A DNA stretch of 64,000 nucleotides from G963677485 sp942492855. GTDB taxonomy: Bacteria; Armatimonadota; HRBIN16. Positions 26,139 to 34,593 of this stretch are shown piece by piece. Made by a program: the position numbers and the translations under genes. Numbering within the stretch: position 1 is the stretch's first letter; each line of letters starts with the position of its first letter. Location of the stretch: contig OW818647.1 of the NCBI GenBank assembly GCA_942492855.1, positions 2,790,001-2,854,000 of the forward strand, read 5' to 3'. Below the pieces are notes generated by a model, which saw only the letters and a program-made list of their open reading frames with translations, had not been told where the DNA came from and ran no database searches.

Positions 26139-28349
26139 ATGGATCGCCGCAAGTTTCTACTTTCTGGTGCAACCGCCATCGGGGCTGGTATGATCGGTGC
26201 CGCATCAATGGCTAAGACTAAAGAAGGGTCCACCGCAAACACAACATCACCAAGCCTGGCTGATCACTCCAGTCAGGTCTGCACACTTCCTCGCAAGATG
26301 CATCTTTGCGATGACACCATCCGCCTCGCTACCAAAGCGGTGATGGGCGAGTGGGGCCGCGAGATGAAGCCTTTGCCGTTCAAACTTGAAGATAAAGTCG
26401 ATGTCACGGGCATGAGCGAGTATATGAAATACGCCCACAGTGTACGGCTGATCTCAGAGCACGCCCCTCTACGGTTTGAGCCTGGCATGAGGCTGATTGG
26501 CAGTGCCACCGTGCTGGAAGCTGCCGGACATCAGGTGCCGCTATACAACCAGAGCAGCGTCAGCCACACGACGTTCGGATACGAACAGGCACTACGGACT
26601 GGCATGAGCGGCATACGAGCGAAACTCATGGCACGGCTCAAGGACACAGACCTAAGCACCAAACAACGCGACTATATGGAGTCGATGCGCATATGCCTGA
26701 GCGCCTATGGTGCATGGCACAAACGGAATATGGAGTTGGCGGCATCCCAAGGGGCCACCCAGATCGTTGAAGCCATGAAGCGGGTGCCGGAACACGCACC
26801 CACCACATTCTTTGAGGGCGTGCTGTCGTTGCACCTGACCTGGGCATGGACCAGGCTGTGCGGCAACTGGAGCGGTATCGGGCGCATCGACAAGATGCTG
26901 GGTCCATTACTAGCCAAAGACCTCGCAGCAGGCAAGATCACGCTGGATGAGGCCCGCGAGCTGGTGGCGCACTTCTGGCTGATGGGTGCCGAGTGGACCC
27001 GCCCTGTTGGGGCTGGCAGCGGCGACGCACAGTTCTACCAGAACATCATTCTGGGCGGGATCGACGAAAAAGGCGTAGAGGTCACCAACCCGGTCACATA
27101 CCTAGTGCTGGATGTGGTGGAAGAGCTTCGCATGAGCGACTTCCCGATTGCGGTGCGTCTAAACCCTAAATCACCCGAGCTGCTTCTGAAGCGTATCGCG
27201 CAGGTGCAACGGCTAGGCGGCGGGATCATCGCCACCTACAACGAGCCGGTGGTGATTGAGGCGATGACGAAGCTCGGATATCCGCTGGAAGAGGCGCGCA
27301 ACTTCACCAATGACGGGTGCTGGGAGGTGCTGGTGCCTGGTAAGACGGCGTTTACCTACGTGCCGTTTGACACCCTGCAGCTGCTCCAAGAAGTGATGGG
27401 TGTGCAGAGTGCTGCCAACCCCATACCGCAATATGCTGACTTCGAAAGACTATATACTGCGTTTGAACAGCGTCTGGCTACCCATGTGAAGTGGCATCAC
27501 GAGATCGCGGATGGTTGGATGGTGGGAGGCGGCCCTGCTACGGTGCCTTCACTGTTTGTGGAGGGCTGTATCGAGAACGCAGCCGACTACAACGACCGCG
27601 GTGCGAAATACTACCAGTTAGCCTGCCATGCCGGAGGGATGGCGGACACCGCTAACAGCTTGATGGCGATTAAGCAGGCGGTGTTTGACACCAAACTGGT
27701 GAGCTGGGACGACCTTGTGACGGCCATCCGCAGCGATTGGCGTGACAATGAGAGCCTGAGACGGTTGCTGGCCAGCCGGGTTCCTACCTACGGGAATGAC
27801 AACGACCAGGCCGACGCCATGGCTGAGCGTGTTTACAACACCTTTACCGCGTTGGTGGCCGAAACGAAATACCGCAAAGGTGTGTTCCGCCCGGCGGGTA
27901 TCAGCACTTTTGGCCGTGAACTGGAGTGGAGCCCCGTCCGCAAGGCCACTGCCGATGGTCACCATGCCGGTGACATTCTGGCAACCAACTTTTCCCCATC
28001 TCCTGGCAGCGACAAATACGGCCCCACCGCAGCGTTGTGCAGCTATTGCAAGATGGACTTCACCAACCTACCCGGTATCGGTGCGTTTGAACTGAAGGTC
28101 ATGCCATCTTCAGTGAAAGGCGACAAGGGCATCCAGACCATGGTCGGCTTGCTCAAGGGCTTCATGAAGATGGGTGGGTGTTTCCTGCACATCGATGTGG
28201 TCGACTCTGTGGTGTTGATGGACGCCCAAAAGCACCCTGAGAAGTATCCCAACCTGTCCGTACGTGTGGCTGGATGGAGCGCACGCTTTGCTACGTTGAA
28301 TAAACAGTGGCAGGACATGGTCATCAACCGCACCCAACAGGTGGTGTAG
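26139..28349 (+). CDS. Glycyl radical enzyme (PFL family) with a twin-arginine signal peptide
   Basis: 736 aa. The N-terminus MDRRKFLLSG followed by ATAIGAGMIGAASMA is a classic Tat signal (twin Arg, hydrophobic core, possible cleavage after residue 25). GGGAGG lies 5 nt before the ATG, so the start is secure. The remaining protein is a PFL-like barrel with both key motifs intact: GCWE (Cys394, Glu396) and RVAGWS (Gly712, 25 residues from the end). GREs are normally cytoplasmic because activation needs SAM, a radical-SAM activase and no oxygen, so an export signal is very odd. No activase is nearby. It is a distant paralogue of the GRE at 6033-8132 with a different N-terminal region. Substrate unknown. 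It lies between two PocR/AraC regulators. Confidence 0.85.
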   Translation: MDRRKFLLSGATAIGAGMIGAASMAKTKEGSTANTTSPSLADHSSQVCTLPRKMHLCDDTIRLATKAVMGEWGREMKPLPFKLEDKVDVTGMSEYMKYAHSVRLISEHAPLRFEPGMRLIGSATVLEAAGHQVPLYNQSSVSHTTFGYEQALRTGMSGIRAKLMARLKDTDLSTKQRDYMESMRICLSAYGAWHKRNMELAASQGATQIVEAMKRVPEHAPTTFFEGVLSLHLTWAWTRLCGNWSGIGRIDKMLGPLLAKDLAAGKITLDEARELVAHFWLMGAEWTRPVGAGSGDAQFYQNIILGGIDEKGVEVTNPVTYLVLDVVEELRMSDFPIAVRLNPKSPELLLKRIAQVQRLGGGIIATYNEPVVIEAMTKLGYPLEEARNFTNDGCWEVLVPGKTAFTYVPFDTLQLLQEVMGVQSAANPIPQYADFERLYTAFEQRLATHVKWHHEIADGWMVGGGPATVPSLFVEGCIENAADYNDRGAKYYQLACHAGGMADTANSLMAIKQAVFDTKLVSWDDLVTAIRSDWRDNESLRRLLASRVPTYGNDNDQADAMAERVYNTFTALVAETKYRKGVFRPAGISTFGRELEWSPVRKATADGHHAGDILATNFSPSPGSDKYGPTAALCSYCKMDFTNLPGIGAFELKVMPSSVKGDKGIQTMVGLLKGFMKMGGCFLHIDVVDSVVLMDAQKHPEKYPNLSVRVAGWSARFATLNKQWQDMVINRTQQVV

Positions 28350-28389
28350 AGAGCCTTGTCCGGTTGATGGTATTCGCTCATTCGATTCA

Positions 28390-28428
28390 AAGCCACCACA
28401 TTCAGGCACTGCCAGAATGTGGTGGCTT
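28390..28428. terminator. Bidirectional terminator between the Tat-GRE and YcxB-like genes
   Basis: AAGCCACCACATTC at 28390-28403 pairs perfectly with 28415-28428 around an 11-nt loop. It lies between two convergent genes. Confidence 0.75.
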
Positions 28429-28439
28429 CTCGTTGGTGT

Positions 28440-28955
28440 CTACAGCTTCGGTATGGAACTTGCGATCCCTAGAAACTCCCGCTGATCTTGCGCGCTTTTG
28501 AAAACACTCTTAGGTATAACATGGGCTGAAACTGCATTGATATAGATGAATAAATACCTGTCAGTTTCATCAATCTTCTCAATGATATTACTACGTGCCT
28601 CGCCGGTGATTGTCTTGCTGACGATGCTTTCTGGCGTTACTGACAACTCTCGATGTCCTAATAGACCTTCACTTTTACCTTCTTTCATCATCTTGGTGAG
28701 GTTCCGGCGAATGGCTCTGTCGAGATATTTGGGATATAAGACGATCCATAGTATAGAAAAGACGATAGCCATGGTAATCCCATACCAGTCTGGGTCTTTC
28801 GAGCCATGTGATTGTAAAAGCACGACGAGGAGAAACAACACAGGTATTGCTGTTCGTGTAATCAATAAGTTGCGCTTCATTGATGCCGAGTGATGGTAAT
28901 GATACAAGTTGAAGTCCATAAAGTCTTGCGTCGTGAGTTCATACTCTATAGTCAT
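28440..28955 (-). CDS. YcxB-like membrane protein
   Basis: 171 aa. Two adjacent hydrophobic helices (TRTAIPVLFLLVVLLQ and ITMAIVFSILWIVLYP) sit between a short N-terminal DFMDFNLYHYHHS segment and a C-terminal soluble part with LSVTPESIVSKT and DRYLFIYINAVSAHVIPKSVF, the pattern of the YcxB C-terminal domain. The family is found in many bacteria and its function is unknown. The gene is single and convergent to the Tat-GRE. No functional link is evident. Confidence 0.75.
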   Translation of the reverse strand: MTIEYELTTQDFMDFNLYHYHHSASMKRNLLITRTAIPVLFLLVVLLQSHGSKDPDWYGITMAIVFSILWIVLYPKYLDRAIRRNLTKMMKEGKSEGLLGHRELSVTPESIVSKTITGEARSNIIEKIDETDRYLFIYINAVSAHVIPKSVFKSAQDQREFLGIASSIPKL

Positions 28956-29090
28956 ATGGTGATCCTTCTCTCCCCGATGCTAGATGATGTGTGCTGCCGT
29001 TTCCGGTGTTTATTGGAATATATCATAGACCCGAGAATTTGTAAAGGTATTCTGGATTGTGGGGAGTAGGCCTCCGGTCGTGTGACGGGG

Positions 29091-29130
29091 AGGAATCCGA
29101 CGGATGCGACGGATTGGACCGATCCGTCGG
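29091..29130. repeat. Family D fragment
   Basis: GGAATCCGACGGATG and the following bases through GATCCGTCGG are an inverted copy of the stretch at about 17357-17390. It lies just past the stop of the second PocR/AraC regulator and could act as a hairpin. Confidence 0.55.
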
Positions 29131-29134
29131 GCGA

Positions 29135-29992
29135 CTAATCTGCCGACTCTGCGTCCTTGACGGCCGGTCTTGACATGCTGGGTGTGGTGCCGCGGTGCTT
29201 TTTGTAGAGCCGGCTGAAGTATTGGGGGTCATCGTAGCCAATCGCCTCCGCCACCTGGGTGATGGAGGTCATGCGCTGGCTGCGCAGCATCTCCTCGGCA
29301 CGGGCTAGTTTCATTTCCAAAAACGCCTGCTTAAAAGACTGACCGAAGTGCTTTTTGAACAGGTGGGACACGCTGGAGGGACTTTTGCCGACGGCCGAGG
29401 CTGCTTGCTGCAGCGTGAATGATCCGCCGATTCTTTGCTCCATTAAGGCCACCAGCTTGCCCACCAGGTTGTCTGGCCCCATGCTGATCATCCGCTGGGC
29501 GATGATGTACTCCACGAGTATGTTGAACAGGCCCAGTATGTGGTCAATCCGTTCTTGCGGCACGTAGGGCAGCTCATGGAAGGCCGCCTCCACGGAGCTC
29601 AGCACATCGCTGGCACCGGCATCGCGTTTGACCCACGGCGACATCTGCTCACTGCTCCGGAACTGTCCGATGAACACGGTACCGAGTAACTGCTGCTGAT
29701 GGTAGATCGGGATGATCGCCTCCATGAGGCCGGCGTGGCATTGGTAGCACACCAGACTGTGCGTGGCGGCGGCCTCCTGCCGTTTCGCTTCATCTTGGGC
29801 GAAGCAGGTCTGCTTACCGTAGAGGTGCCGGCGCATCAATCGGCAGTAGACCGAGTCCGGCCGGTTTTGCCCGACGCTCAGCATCTGGCCATTGGCATCA
29901 AAGAAAAGTATGCGGATGTTGAAGCAGGCGCTGAAATGATCGAATACCCGCTGAACCTCTGGACCCAGTATGACTCGCAGTTGGTATGACAT
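29135..29992 (-). CDS. PocR-domain AraC-family regulator (copy 2)
   Basis: 285 aa, highly similar along its whole length to the 24275-25123 product. The sensor half keeps CRLMRRHLYGKQTC, SLVCYQCHAGLMEAIIPI and FIGQFRS; the DNA-binding half keeps LQQAASAVGKSPSSVSHLF and ITQVAEAIGYDDPQYFSRLYKK. It is divergent from the aldolase-isomerase-kinase operon, with a 140-bp shared intergenic region, the classic arrangement for a local activator. The conserved cysteines of the sensor (C-x2-C in CYQCHAG) could bind metal. Ligand unknown; a sugar degradation product such as a diol is a reasonable guess. Confidence 0.88.
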   Translation of the reverse strand: MSYQLRVILGPEVQRVFDHFSACFNIRILFFDANGQMLSVGQNRPDSVYCRLMRRHLYGKQTCFAQDEAKRQEAAATHSLVCYQCHAGLMEAIIPIYHQQQLLGTVFIGQFRSSEQMSPWVKRDAGASDVLSSVEAAFHELPYVPQERIDHILGLFNILVEYIIAQRMISMGPDNLVGKLVALMEQRIGGSFTLQQAASAVGKSPSSVSHLFKKHFGQSFKQAFLEMKLARAEEMLRSQRMTSITQVAEAIGYDDPQYFSRLYKKHRGTTPSMSRPAVKDAESAD

Positions 29993-30011
29993 GAACGCCC
30001 TCCGTTACTAC

Positions 30012-30066
30012 ATTATGTATAATGCGTGAATGCCATTGCAAGAAAGTCCACTCATTTTGCGTAATG
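30012..30066 (-). promoter_or_regulatory. Promoter/operator block of regulator copy 2
   Basis: Minus strand: TTGCAA (30041-30036), 18-nt spacer, CATAAT (30017-30012). CATTAT-GT-ATAATG (30011-30024) is a short inverted repeat over the -10. The CTCATTTTGCGTAATG block (30051-30066) matches 25191 onward. Confidence 0.6.
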
Positions 30067-30132
30067 TGATGTGCAGACAGGGTGTGATTCGTGGAATAGT
30101 ATGGGTATAAAGCAAAAATTCTGAGGTGAAAT

Positions 30133-31137
30133 ATGCCATTAGTATATCAACGCGATGCCGTGATGGGCATCTACGCAGATGCCGCGGTGAAAGGCTGGGT
30201 AGTGCCCACCTTCTGTGCGGAGAATCTAACCACCATGGAGGCGATCCTGGCGGCGACCGATGAGTATGGCCGCGAGATCGGACAGCCCAACCTGCCGATC
30301 ACCGTGGCGATCACGAATCTATACAGCCACCGCTCCCAGACCACGCACTACACGCACACCCGCAACTGGCGGATGGGCCTCAAGCTGTTCCTTGCTGATC
30401 TACAGGTGCTGTCGGGTGAGGATTCCCCTTACAGCCATCTGAATGTGATGTCGCATCTGGACCATGTGCAATACAATGACGACATCGAGCTGCTGGGCTG
30501 GGATATGGTGCCGTTCAGCTCCATCATGTATGATGCCTCGGCACTGCCGCTGGACGAGAACGCCGCACTCACCGCAAAGTTCGTGAAGCAGCATGGTCAT
30601 GAGATTGTGATTGAGGGCGCTTGCGACGAGGTCGCCGACGCGGGCGGAGAGGGTGCCTGCCGATTGACCTCACCAGAAGATGCGGAACGCTACCATGCGA
30701 TGACAGGCTGCGATTTCCTGGTGGTGAACCTGGGCACTGAGCACCGCGCCAGCAACACAGAGCTGACCTACCATGGCGATCTGGCCCGCGAGATATCCGG
30801 TAAGGTGGGCCCACGGCTAGTTCTGCACGGCTGCTCGTCTGTGCCGCCCAGTCAGGTCGCGAACCTGATGTCGGACGGGGTGTGCAAGGTGAACATCTGG
30901 ACTGCGCTGGAGCGCGATAGCTGCCCAGCCCTGCTGGAAGACATGTGCCGCAACGCCGCGAAAGTGGCGGGTGCCGAAGCTGCGAAACGCCTGCAGGCGG
31001 AAGGTCTGCTGGGAGCGAATGCCGACGTGGAGAGCAAATCCAATCTCGGCTACTTCACCACCAGCTACCGACAGCAGGTGGTTTTTGAAGAGATGAAGAA
31101 GATAGTGAAGAGCTATCTGACCCTGTGGTACCGCTAA
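30133..31137 (+). CDS. Class II fructose-bisphosphate aldolase-family enzyme
   Basis: 334 aa. Class II features: HLDH (Asp110 catalytic, His111 zinc ligand), VIEGACDEV glutamate region, GTEHR histidine, LHGCSS with another zinc His, and VNIWT near the phosphate site. Such enzymes split ketose phosphates into DHAP and an aldehyde; the family includes fructose-, tagatose- and other ketose-phosphate aldolases. It is first in an operon with a sugar isomerase and an FGGY kinase, so it should act on the ketose phosphate they produce. GAGGTG precedes the ATG. It is divergent from a PocR/AraC regulator. Confidence 0.87.
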   Translation: MPLVYQRDAVMGIYADAAVKGWVVPTFCAENLTTMEAILAATDEYGREIGQPNLPITVAITNLYSHRSQTTHYTHTRNWRMGLKLFLADLQVLSGEDSPYSHLNVMSHLDHVQYNDDIELLGWDMVPFSSIMYDASALPLDENAALTAKFVKQHGHEIVIEGACDEVADAGGEGACRLTSPEDAERYHAMTGCDFLVVNLGTEHRASNTELTYHGDLAREISGKVGPRLVLHGCSSVPPSQVANLMSDGVCKVNIWTALERDSCPALLEDMCRNAAKVAGAEAAKRLQAEGLLGANADVESKSNLGYFTTSYRQQVVFEEMKKIVKSYLTLWYR

Positions 31138-31183
31138 ACAATTCTGAATTCCGACGACTATAACCCAACGAGGTGGATGACCG

Positions 31184-32587
31184 ATGAACCGCAAACTGAC
31201 TTTTGCCCTGTATTTTGGTAACCGTGGATTCTTTCCTGCCAGCCTGATCGCCAGTGCCCGTAAGGAGCTGGTCGAGGCCGTTGAGAAGCAGGGGCACAAT
31301 GTGCTGATCATGGACGAAGCCGCGACCCGCTACGGCGCGGTCGAAACCAAGCAGGAAGGCGATGTCTACGCCGCCTGGCTGGCGTCGCATCGCGGCGAGT
31401 ACCAGGGCGTGATCCTCAGCCTGCCTAACTTCGGCGATGAGAACGGTGCGGTGGCTGCTCTGAAGAACGCCGGTGTGCCGATCCTTCTGCAGGCCTATCC
31501 TGACGAACTGGACAAGATGAGCCCTGAGCTGCGCCGCGACTCCTTCTGCGGCAAGTTCAGCATCATGGACGTGTTTTTCCAGAACCAGATCGCCTTTACA
31601 ACCTTTAAGCCGCACACCTCGCACCCATCGGGTGAGGTGTTCGCGCGGCAATTGGCCGATTTTGCAGCGGTCTGCCGTGTGGTCGGCTCCGTTAAGGGAA
31701 TGCGCGTGGGCATGGTTGGCGCCCGCACCTCTCCGTTCAAAACAGTGCGTACCGACGAACTCACCCTTGAGCGCCACGGCGTGACGGTGGAGACCTTCGA
31801 CATGTCGGAAGTCATCGCCCGCACCAAAGCACTAGCTGCCGACGATGCCGCTCTGGCTGCTAAGCTTGCCACGTTGAAGAACTACACCGGATTCAAGAAT
31901 GTGCCCGCCCAGAACTTCGAAAACATCGCCCGTCTGGCCGTGATCCTCGATCAGATCGTGGTCGAAGGCGAGCTGCAGGCCATCGCGGTTCGTTGCTGGA
32001 TCGAGCTGCAGAAGGAGCTGGGCATCAGCCCCTGCGTGCTCTTGAGCGAGATGAACGACCGCGGCATCGTGGCGGCGTGCGAGACCGACGTGGCGAACGC
32101 TGTGGCGATGTATGCGCTGCAGCAAGCCAGTGCTTCACCGGCCACCCTGCTGGACTGGAACAACAACTACGAAGACGAAGAGAACAAGTGCATCGTGTTC
32201 CACTGTGGCCCAGTGCCTCAGAGCATGATGGTGGGCAAGGGAGAGGTGGTTGACCACTCCATCCTGCTGACCACGGTAGGCCCAGGCTGCTCCTATGGAT
32301 GCAATGTGGGACGCATCAGGCCGATGGACGTCACCTATGCCGGTCTGCTGACGGAGAACGGCAAGGTCAAGATGTACCTTGGCGAAGGTAAAATCACCGG
32401 CGACAAGATACCCGCGAACTTCTTCGGATGCGCCGGTGTGCTGGAAACTGCTGACTTGCAGAATACGCTCTACACCATTGGATACCAGGGGCATCGTCAC
32501 CATGTGGCCATGACCCAGGGGCATCTGCAGGTGGCGTTACTTGAGGCCCTCTCTCGCTACCTCGGGTTTGAGGTGACCACGGTATGA
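31184..32587 (+). CDS. L-fucose/L-arabinose isomerase-family sugar isomerase
   Basis: 467 aa. It resembles the shorter, FucI-like fold proteins annotated as fucose isomerase-like: VGMVGARTSPFKTVRTDE near the middle, VVEGELQAIAVRCW, LSEMNDRGIVAACETDVANA (metal-site glutamate and aspartate), and HRHHVAMTQGH near the C-terminus. It interconverts an aldose and a ketose in the cytoplasm. The family acts on fucose, arabinose, sulfoquinovose and others, so the substrate is open. The stop overlaps the kinase start by ATGA. GAGGTGG precedes the ATG. Confidence 0.85.
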   Translation: MNRKLTFALYFGNRGFFPASLIASARKELVEAVEKQGHNVLIMDEAATRYGAVETKQEGDVYAAWLASHRGEYQGVILSLPNFGDENGAVAALKNAGVPILLQAYPDELDKMSPELRRDSFCGKFSIMDVFFQNQIAFTTFKPHTSHPSGEVFARQLADFAAVCRVVGSVKGMRVGMVGARTSPFKTVRTDELTLERHGVTVETFDMSEVIARTKALAADDAALAAKLATLKNYTGFKNVPAQNFENIARLAVILDQIVVEGELQAIAVRCWIELQKELGISPCVLLSEMNDRGIVAACETDVANAVAMYALQQASASPATLLDWNNNYEDEENKCIVFHCGPVPQSMMVGKGEVVDHSILLTTVGPGCSYGCNVGRIRPMDVTYAGLLTENGKVKMYLGEGKITGDKIPANFFGCAGVLETADLQNTLYTIGYQGHRHHVAMTQGHLQVALLEALSRYLGFEVTTV

Positions 32588-34065
32588 GCCTGCTGGGCAT
32601 TGATGTCGGGACCACACGGTGCAAAGCATCGGCCTTCAGTTTAGAAGGCCGGTGCCTGGCCACCGCGTCGCGGGAGTATCCGACCGCGATACCCAGGCCC
32701 GGCTGGGCGGAGCTGGACAGCAGTGTGGTTCTGGCCGATCTGTGGCAGGTGATCTCTGAGGTGGCCGCGCAGTGCAAGCAGGACCCTATCACGGCTCTCT
32801 GCGTGAGCTCGATGGGCGAGGCGGTGACCCCTGTCGGCAGCGACCGTCAGATATTCGACCGGTGCATCCTCTCCTCGGATATCCGCGGGGAGGAATATGC
32901 CAATCAGCTTGTGGAGAAGATGGGGCTGGAGGCGTTCTACCGCATCAACCCCAACTTCCCGGGCAGTAACTATTCGATGCCCAAGATGCGCTGGCTTCAG
33001 GATAACAACCCTGAGGTGTATCAGCAGACCGACAAGTTCCTGCTGATGGGCGACCTGGTGATGTTCATGCTGGGCTGCGAGCCGACCACCAGCTATTCCC
33101 ACGCCAACCGCACGCTGCTGTTTGACATCGTGAAGCAGGACTGGAGCGATGAGCTGCTTTCCGCCAGCGGGATCGGCCGCGAGCTGCTTCCGAAGCCCTT
33201 ACCCGGCGGAGCCGTGGCGGGCGAAGTATGCGACCAGATGGCCGACAAACTGGGTCTGCCGCACGGCGTGAAGGTGGTTGTGGGCGGTCACGATCAGTGC
33301 TGCTGCAGCCTGGGCGCAGGGATCACCTCTGGCGGGCGTTCGGTGACCGGCATCGGCACCTATGAGTGCATCACTCCTACCTATCAGGGCATCCCCGACA
33401 TGGGGCAGATGATGAAGCTGGGGCTGAACATCGAGCACCACACTCTGCCTGGGCTGTATGTGTCGTTCATCTATAACCAGGGCGGGGCACTGATGCGCTG
33501 GTTCCGTGATACCTTCGCTCCCGAGCTGGCGGCTCAAGGGGTGGATGTGTTCACTGAGCTTGGCAAACTGGTGCCGGAAGAGCCGACTGAACTCACCGTG
33601 CTGCCTTATTTCGACACCACTCCATATCCGCATTTCGTGCCTGACGCCGAGGGGGCCATCGTCGGACTGAAGATGAACTCCACGCGTGAGGAGATCATGA
33701 AAGCGGTGATGGAGGGGGAGACCTTCTGGTTTGCCGAACGCATGCAGCCGCTGTTTGACACCGGCATGGACACCACCGAGTTTGTGGCAAATGGCGGTGG
33801 GGCCAACAACGATGTGTGGATGCAGTTGAAAGCCGACATCATGGGCATCCCCTTCGTGCGGCTTCAGAACACCGAAGCGGGCACTCTGGGGGCGGCCATG
33901 CTGGCCGGTCTGGGCAGCGGGGTGTTTACCGACCCTGCGGCGTTGGCTGCTCAGTGGGTGAAACGGGGACGCGTGTTTGATCCTGACACACGCCGCCACG
34001 GCATCTACCAACAGCGGGCCGCGAAATACCGGCATCTCACCAAGGCGTTGATCCCGCAGGCTTAA
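32584..34065 (+). CDS. FGGY-family carbohydrate kinase, xylulokinase-like
   Basis: 493 aa, normal FGGY length. The N-terminal ATP-site loop is GIDVGTTRCKASAF; substrate region SSMGEAV...SSDIRGEEYANQLVEKMG; GGHDQCCCSLGAG; and the C-terminal nucleotide-site FVANGGGANNDVWMQLKADIMGIP with EAGTLGAAMLAGLG. It phosphorylates a ketose made by the preceding isomerase. Translationally coupled to it (4-bp overlap). Together with the class II aldolase this gives a full aldose to DHAP route. A strong terminator follows. Confidence 0.9.
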   Translation: MSLLGIDVGTTRCKASAFSLEGRCLATASREYPTAIPRPGWAELDSSVVLADLWQVISEVAAQCKQDPITALCVSSMGEAVTPVGSDRQIFDRCILSSDIRGEEYANQLVEKMGLEAFYRINPNFPGSNYSMPKMRWLQDNNPEVYQQTDKFLLMGDLVMFMLGCEPTTSYSHANRTLLFDIVKQDWSDELLSASGIGRELLPKPLPGGAVAGEVCDQMADKLGLPHGVKVVVGGHDQCCCSLGAGITSGGRSVTGIGTYECITPTYQGIPDMGQMMKLGLNIEHHTLPGLYVSFIYNQGGALMRWFRDTFAPELAAQGVDVFTELGKLVPEEPTELTVLPYFDTTPYPHFVPDAEGAIVGLKMNSTREEIMKAVMEGETFWFAERMQPLFDTGMDTTEFVANGGGANNDVWMQLKADIMGIPFVRLQNTEAGTLGAAMLAGLGSGVFTDPAALAAQWVKRGRVFDPDTRRHGIYQQRAAKYRHLTKALIPQA

Positions 34066-34088
34066 GCTACGGATCACCACGCTTAACC

Positions 34089-34124
34089 GGGCCATCGCAG
34101 CGAGAAGCTGCGATGGCCCATCGT
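34089..34124 (+). terminator. Terminator of the aldolase-isomerase-kinase operon
   Basis: GGGCCATCGCAGC at 34089-34101 pairs with 34107-34119 over a 5-nt loop, followed by ATCGTTTTG. Confidence 0.85.
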
Positions 34125-34205
34125 TTTGTGTGGGCACTGGATTGCCCCATTTCGAGGACTTCTGGGTGGTAATTCCGCAATTTATGATGTCGCAGTTTTC
34201 CGACC

Positions 34206-34234
34206 TTGACAGTTACCCGAGGCTAAGATATAAT
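34206..34234 (+). promoter_or_regulatory. Consensus sigma70 promoter of tRNA-Asn
   Basis: TTGACA (34206-34211), 17-nt spacer, TATAAT (34229-34234). Both hexamers are perfect and end 11 nt before the tRNA. Confidence 0.88.
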
Positions 34235-34245
34235 TCTTTTGGTGA

Positions 34246-34321
34246 TCCCCGATAGCTCAATTGGCAGAGCGGCTGGCTGTTAACCAGTAGGTTCCCGGTT
34301 CGAGTCCAGGTCGGGGAGCCA
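34246..34321 (+). tRNA. tRNA-Asn (GUU)
   Basis: Full cloverleaf. Acceptor TCCCCGA pairs with TCGGGGA; D arm GCTC...GAGC; anticodon stem GCTGG/CCAGT with loop CTGTTAA, giving anticodon GUU at 34279-34281; T arm with GTTCGAGTC. CCA is encoded (34319-34321). The consensus promoter lies just upstream and a terminator downstream. Confidence 0.96.
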
Positions 34322-34333
34322 ATTTATTCAAAT

Positions 34334-34390
34334 ACATCTGTTTATACCTCTCAAATCCCACCAGCGATGCTGGCGGGATTTTTGCTTTTT
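34334..34390 (+). terminator. Terminator of tRNA-Asn; first copy of a 57-bp direct repeat
   Basis: ATCCC-A-CCAGC / GCTGG-C-GGGAT stem with a GAT loop, then TTTTTGCTTTTT. The whole 57-bp block from ACATC to the T-run recurs at 35606-35662 with a single mismatch (34339 T, 35611 C). Confidence 0.9.
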
Positions 34391-34497
34391 GGGTTTCCAG
34401 GCCGCTGCATAGGATATCTTGACACTATCCAATAATTAAGTATCATACTCATTGTTATGTAGTATCAAACTGCACATATGCATGGGGCTTGTCAGTG

Positions 34498-34593
34498 ATG
34501 AAATCATCCGATGTCTTCCCCGTGCTGGTGCACAGCTTCCTCGAGAAAGTGGGATATCCAAATGTTGCTAAGCACCTTAAGACAAAGCACTAA
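34498..34593 (+). CDS. Possible 31-aa small ORF overlapping the next gene
   Basis: An ATG at 34498 opens a frame of 31 codons (starts MKSSDVFPVLVHSFLE, ends LKTKH) that overlaps the start of the 34562 gene in another frame. It could be a leader peptide, a small partner, or a remnant of a lost gene. No SD site is obvious, so existence is uncertain. Confidence 0.3.
   Translation: MKSSDVFPVLVHSFLEKVGYPNVAKHLKTKH

Noticed and set aside
30133..34065. Firm assignment as a sulfoquinovose pathway
   Set aside because: Isomerase, kinase and aldolase of these folds are used by several sugar routes; no sulfoquinovosidase or sulfonate-specific gene is visible.
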